A stretch of DNA of 7,772 nucleotides from Prevotellaceae bacterium. Lineage in GTDB: Bacteria; Bacteroidota; Bacteroidia; Bacteroidales; UBA932. Position numbers and translations under genes: made by a program. Positions 7,329 through 7,772 of the stretch are shown here, one piece after another. Position 1 is the first letter of the stretch; the number at the start of each line of letters is the position of its first letter. The DNA is taken from positions 1-7,772 of the forward strand of contig JAITQQ010000094.1 in NCBI GenBank assembly GCA_031288855.1. The letters are read 5' to 3'. The notes beneath the pieces are model-generated. The model was given only the letters and a program-made list of their open reading frames with translations. It did no database searches and was not told where the DNA came from.

Positions 7329-7385
7329 GAGTTAAGAGTTAAGAACTAAGAGAATTAGTTATGAGTTATGAATGATGAGTTTTGA
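7329..7385 (+). repeat. Degenerate heptanucleotide tandem repeats (GAGTTAA / GTTATGA type)
   Basis: Seven-base units run in near-perfect phase: GAGTTAA, GAGTTAA, GAACTAA, then an 8-base unit, GTTATGA, GTTATGA, ATGATGA, GTTTTGA. The units drift but keep the 7-base period. Short heptad-like repeats of this kind occur between genes in some Bacteroidota and cyanobacteria; the function is unknown. Its first 23 bases after 7329 form the left arm of the inverted repeat described separately. Confidence 0.6.
7330..7352. repeat. Left arm of a 23-bp perfect inverted repeat
   Basis: These 23 bases are the exact reverse complement of 7529-7551. The arms enclose 176 bp that contain no gene. The arms are themselves made of heptanucleotide units. 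A transcript through here could form a long hairpin, and the DNA could recombine or extrude. No target-site duplication is visible outside the arms. Confidence 0.75.
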
Positions 7386-7416
7386 GTTTCTTAATCGCTT
7401 AGTCACCTAATCTCTT
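7348..7416 (+). repeat. Inner imperfect inverted repeat within the heptad field
   Basis: AAGAGAATTAG (7348-7358) pairs with CTAATCTCTT (7407-7416) over 10 bp with one bulged A. A T7 tract (7423-7429) follows after six bases. It could be a weak terminator for the RNA upstream, but the gap between stem and T run is longer than usual. It competes with the 23-bp arms for the same bases. Confidence 0.35.
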
Positions 7417-7528
7417 AATCACTTTTTTTGTGTATTGCAATGTTTTTTTGCGATGTGGAGTTTTATTGTATATATGAAATATAAGTTTAATGTATGAGGT
7501 ATGAAGGATGATGTATTTTAATTCTTAA

Positions 7529-7551
7529 CTCTTAGTTCTTAACTCTTAACT
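7529..7551. repeat. Right arm of a 23-bp perfect inverted repeat
   Basis: Exact reverse complement of 7330-7352. It sits inside a second heptad field (TTCTTAA, CTCTTAG, TTCTTAA, CTCTTAA from about 7522) that is the mirror image of the first. Just inside it, TGAGGTA, TGAAGGA and TGATGTA (7494-7514) continue the 7-base rhythm in the opposite sense. Confidence 0.75.
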
Positions 7552-7556
7552 TCCAG

Positions 7557-7620
7557 AGGGCTGCTGATTAATTAGTTCTTCTTTATTATCATCTGTTGCA
7601 GATTGGCGGCCCTTTTCTTT
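7557..7620 (+). terminator. GC-capped hairpin with T-rich tail upstream of the last gene
   Basis: AGGGCTGC (7557-7564) pairs with GCGGCCCT (7606-7613) with one G-U pair, and TTTCTTT (7614-7620) follows directly. Inside lies a small hairpin ATCTG-TTG-CAGAT (7591-7603). The shape suits an intrinsic terminator or a transcriptional attenuator 35 bp before the start at 7656. The rest of the 41-base loop is open, which weakens the case. Confidence 0.4.
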
Positions 7621-7655
7621 ACCGGAGAAACGAAAAATGCGAAAATAAAAAATAT

Positions 7656-7772
7656 ATGAAAAAAATTCTGTTATTAATAATAATGTGTGTCCCTGCCCTG
7701 TTATCGGCGCAGAACGGCGTGAAGGTGTCAAACCTTGCCGTGAATGCCGGCACGGTGACGTTCGACGTGCGT
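7656..7772 (+). CDS. N-terminus of a secreted Bacteroidota protein (cut by window end)
   Basis: The frame from ATG at 7656 stays open to the last base: 39 residues, 3' end missing. It begins MKKILLLIIMCVPALLSAQN, a textbook signal peptide with likely cleavage after L-S-A (residue 18). The mature start, NGVKVSNLAVNAGTVTFDVR, resembles the N-terminal domain of large secreted or surface proteins I remember from uncultured Bacteroidales, which go on with a tryptophan-rich 'WVFVDYN' stretch and various C-terminal modules. That cannot be checked here because the sequence stops. The start is preceded by AATAAAAAATAT, the same A-rich leader seen before pgk and sppA. No TAnnTTTG promoter is evident between 7440 and 7650, so it could be read from the promoter at 7054-7084 through the repeat region. 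The signal peptide is certain enough; the family assignment is moderate. Confidence 0.7.
   Translation, partial: MKKILLLIIMCVPALLSAQNGVKVSNLAVNAGTVTFDVR

Larger units (their letters stand above)
7008..7655. other. AT-rich non-coding region between ispG and a secreted-protein gene
   Basis: About 650 bp with no plausible gene on either strand; base composition falls well below that of the flanking genes. In order it holds a weak A/T palindrome, a promoter, a block of mutually complementary segments, inverted heptanucleotide repeats around two T7 tracts, and a hairpin with a T-rich tail. Each is listed separately. No transposase remnant, att site or tRNA is visible. Confidence 0.8.

Noticed and set aside
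7329..7551. CRISPR array
   Set aside because: Units are 7 bases, degenerate and in both orientations, without spacers or cas genes.
7330..7551. Insertion sequence with terminal inverted repeats
   Set aside because: Only 222 bp, no transposase remnant and no target-site duplication; kept only as a possible MITE-like repeat.
7546..7731. 61-residue minus-strand ORF
   Set aside because: It covers a hairpin and the antisense of the signal peptide of the 7656 gene, has no recognisable motif and lies in AT-rich DNA; the + strand reading has a clear start and signal peptide.

Overview
This window looks like the chromosome of a Bacteroidota (Bacteroidetes) bacterium. The evidence is a Bacteroidota-type Big_5 lipoprotein whose N-terminus reads CAN...GGPKDSIPP, an OMP_b-brl_2/PorT-like barrel, an IspG that most resembles the enlarged Bacteroidota enzyme, starts with A-rich leaders and no Shine-Dalgarno sequence, and a promoter of the TTTG / TAnnTTTG type used by the Bacteroidota housekeeping sigma factor. 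Genus cannot be told. The start of the last gene resembles secreted proteins I associate with uncultured Bacteroidales.

Five complete genes, all on the + strand, fill 33-7007 almost without gaps: phosphoglycerate kinase (pgk), signal peptide peptidase (sppA, 67K type), a large Ig-like (Big_5) surface lipoprotein, a small outer-membrane beta-barrel protein, and the MEP-pathway enzyme IspG. The gap between pgk and sppA is 27 bp. After that the genes touch: the lipoprotein starts with TTG directly after the sppA stop, the barrel gene overlaps the lipoprotein in an ATGA, and ispG begins 2 bases after the barrel stop codon. sppA to ispG is therefore almost certainly one translationally coupled transcript that mixes envelope proteins with isoprenoid synthesis. 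Pgk (glycolysis) and IspG (isoprenoids) are cytosolic; SppA clears cleaved signal peptides in the inner membrane; the other two proteins are exported.

From 7008 to 7655 lies about 650 bp of AT-rich DNA with no credible gene, and it is the most interesting part of the window. In order it holds a weak palindrome after ispG, a near-consensus Bacteroidota promoter (7054-7084), about 230 bp rich in complementary segments that could be an unrecognised structured RNA (about 7088-7320) with two mutually exclusive folds, a field of degenerate heptanucleotide repeats in opposite orientations that ends in a 23-bp perfect inverted repeat (7330-7352 / 7529-7551), and a GC-capped hairpin followed by a T-rich tract (7557-7620). 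The window ends inside a secreted-protein gene that starts at 7656.

I see no CRISPR array, tRNA, rRNA, complete insertion sequence or defence system. The best candidates for something undescribed are the promoter-associated RNA-like region and the intermediate-size IspG.
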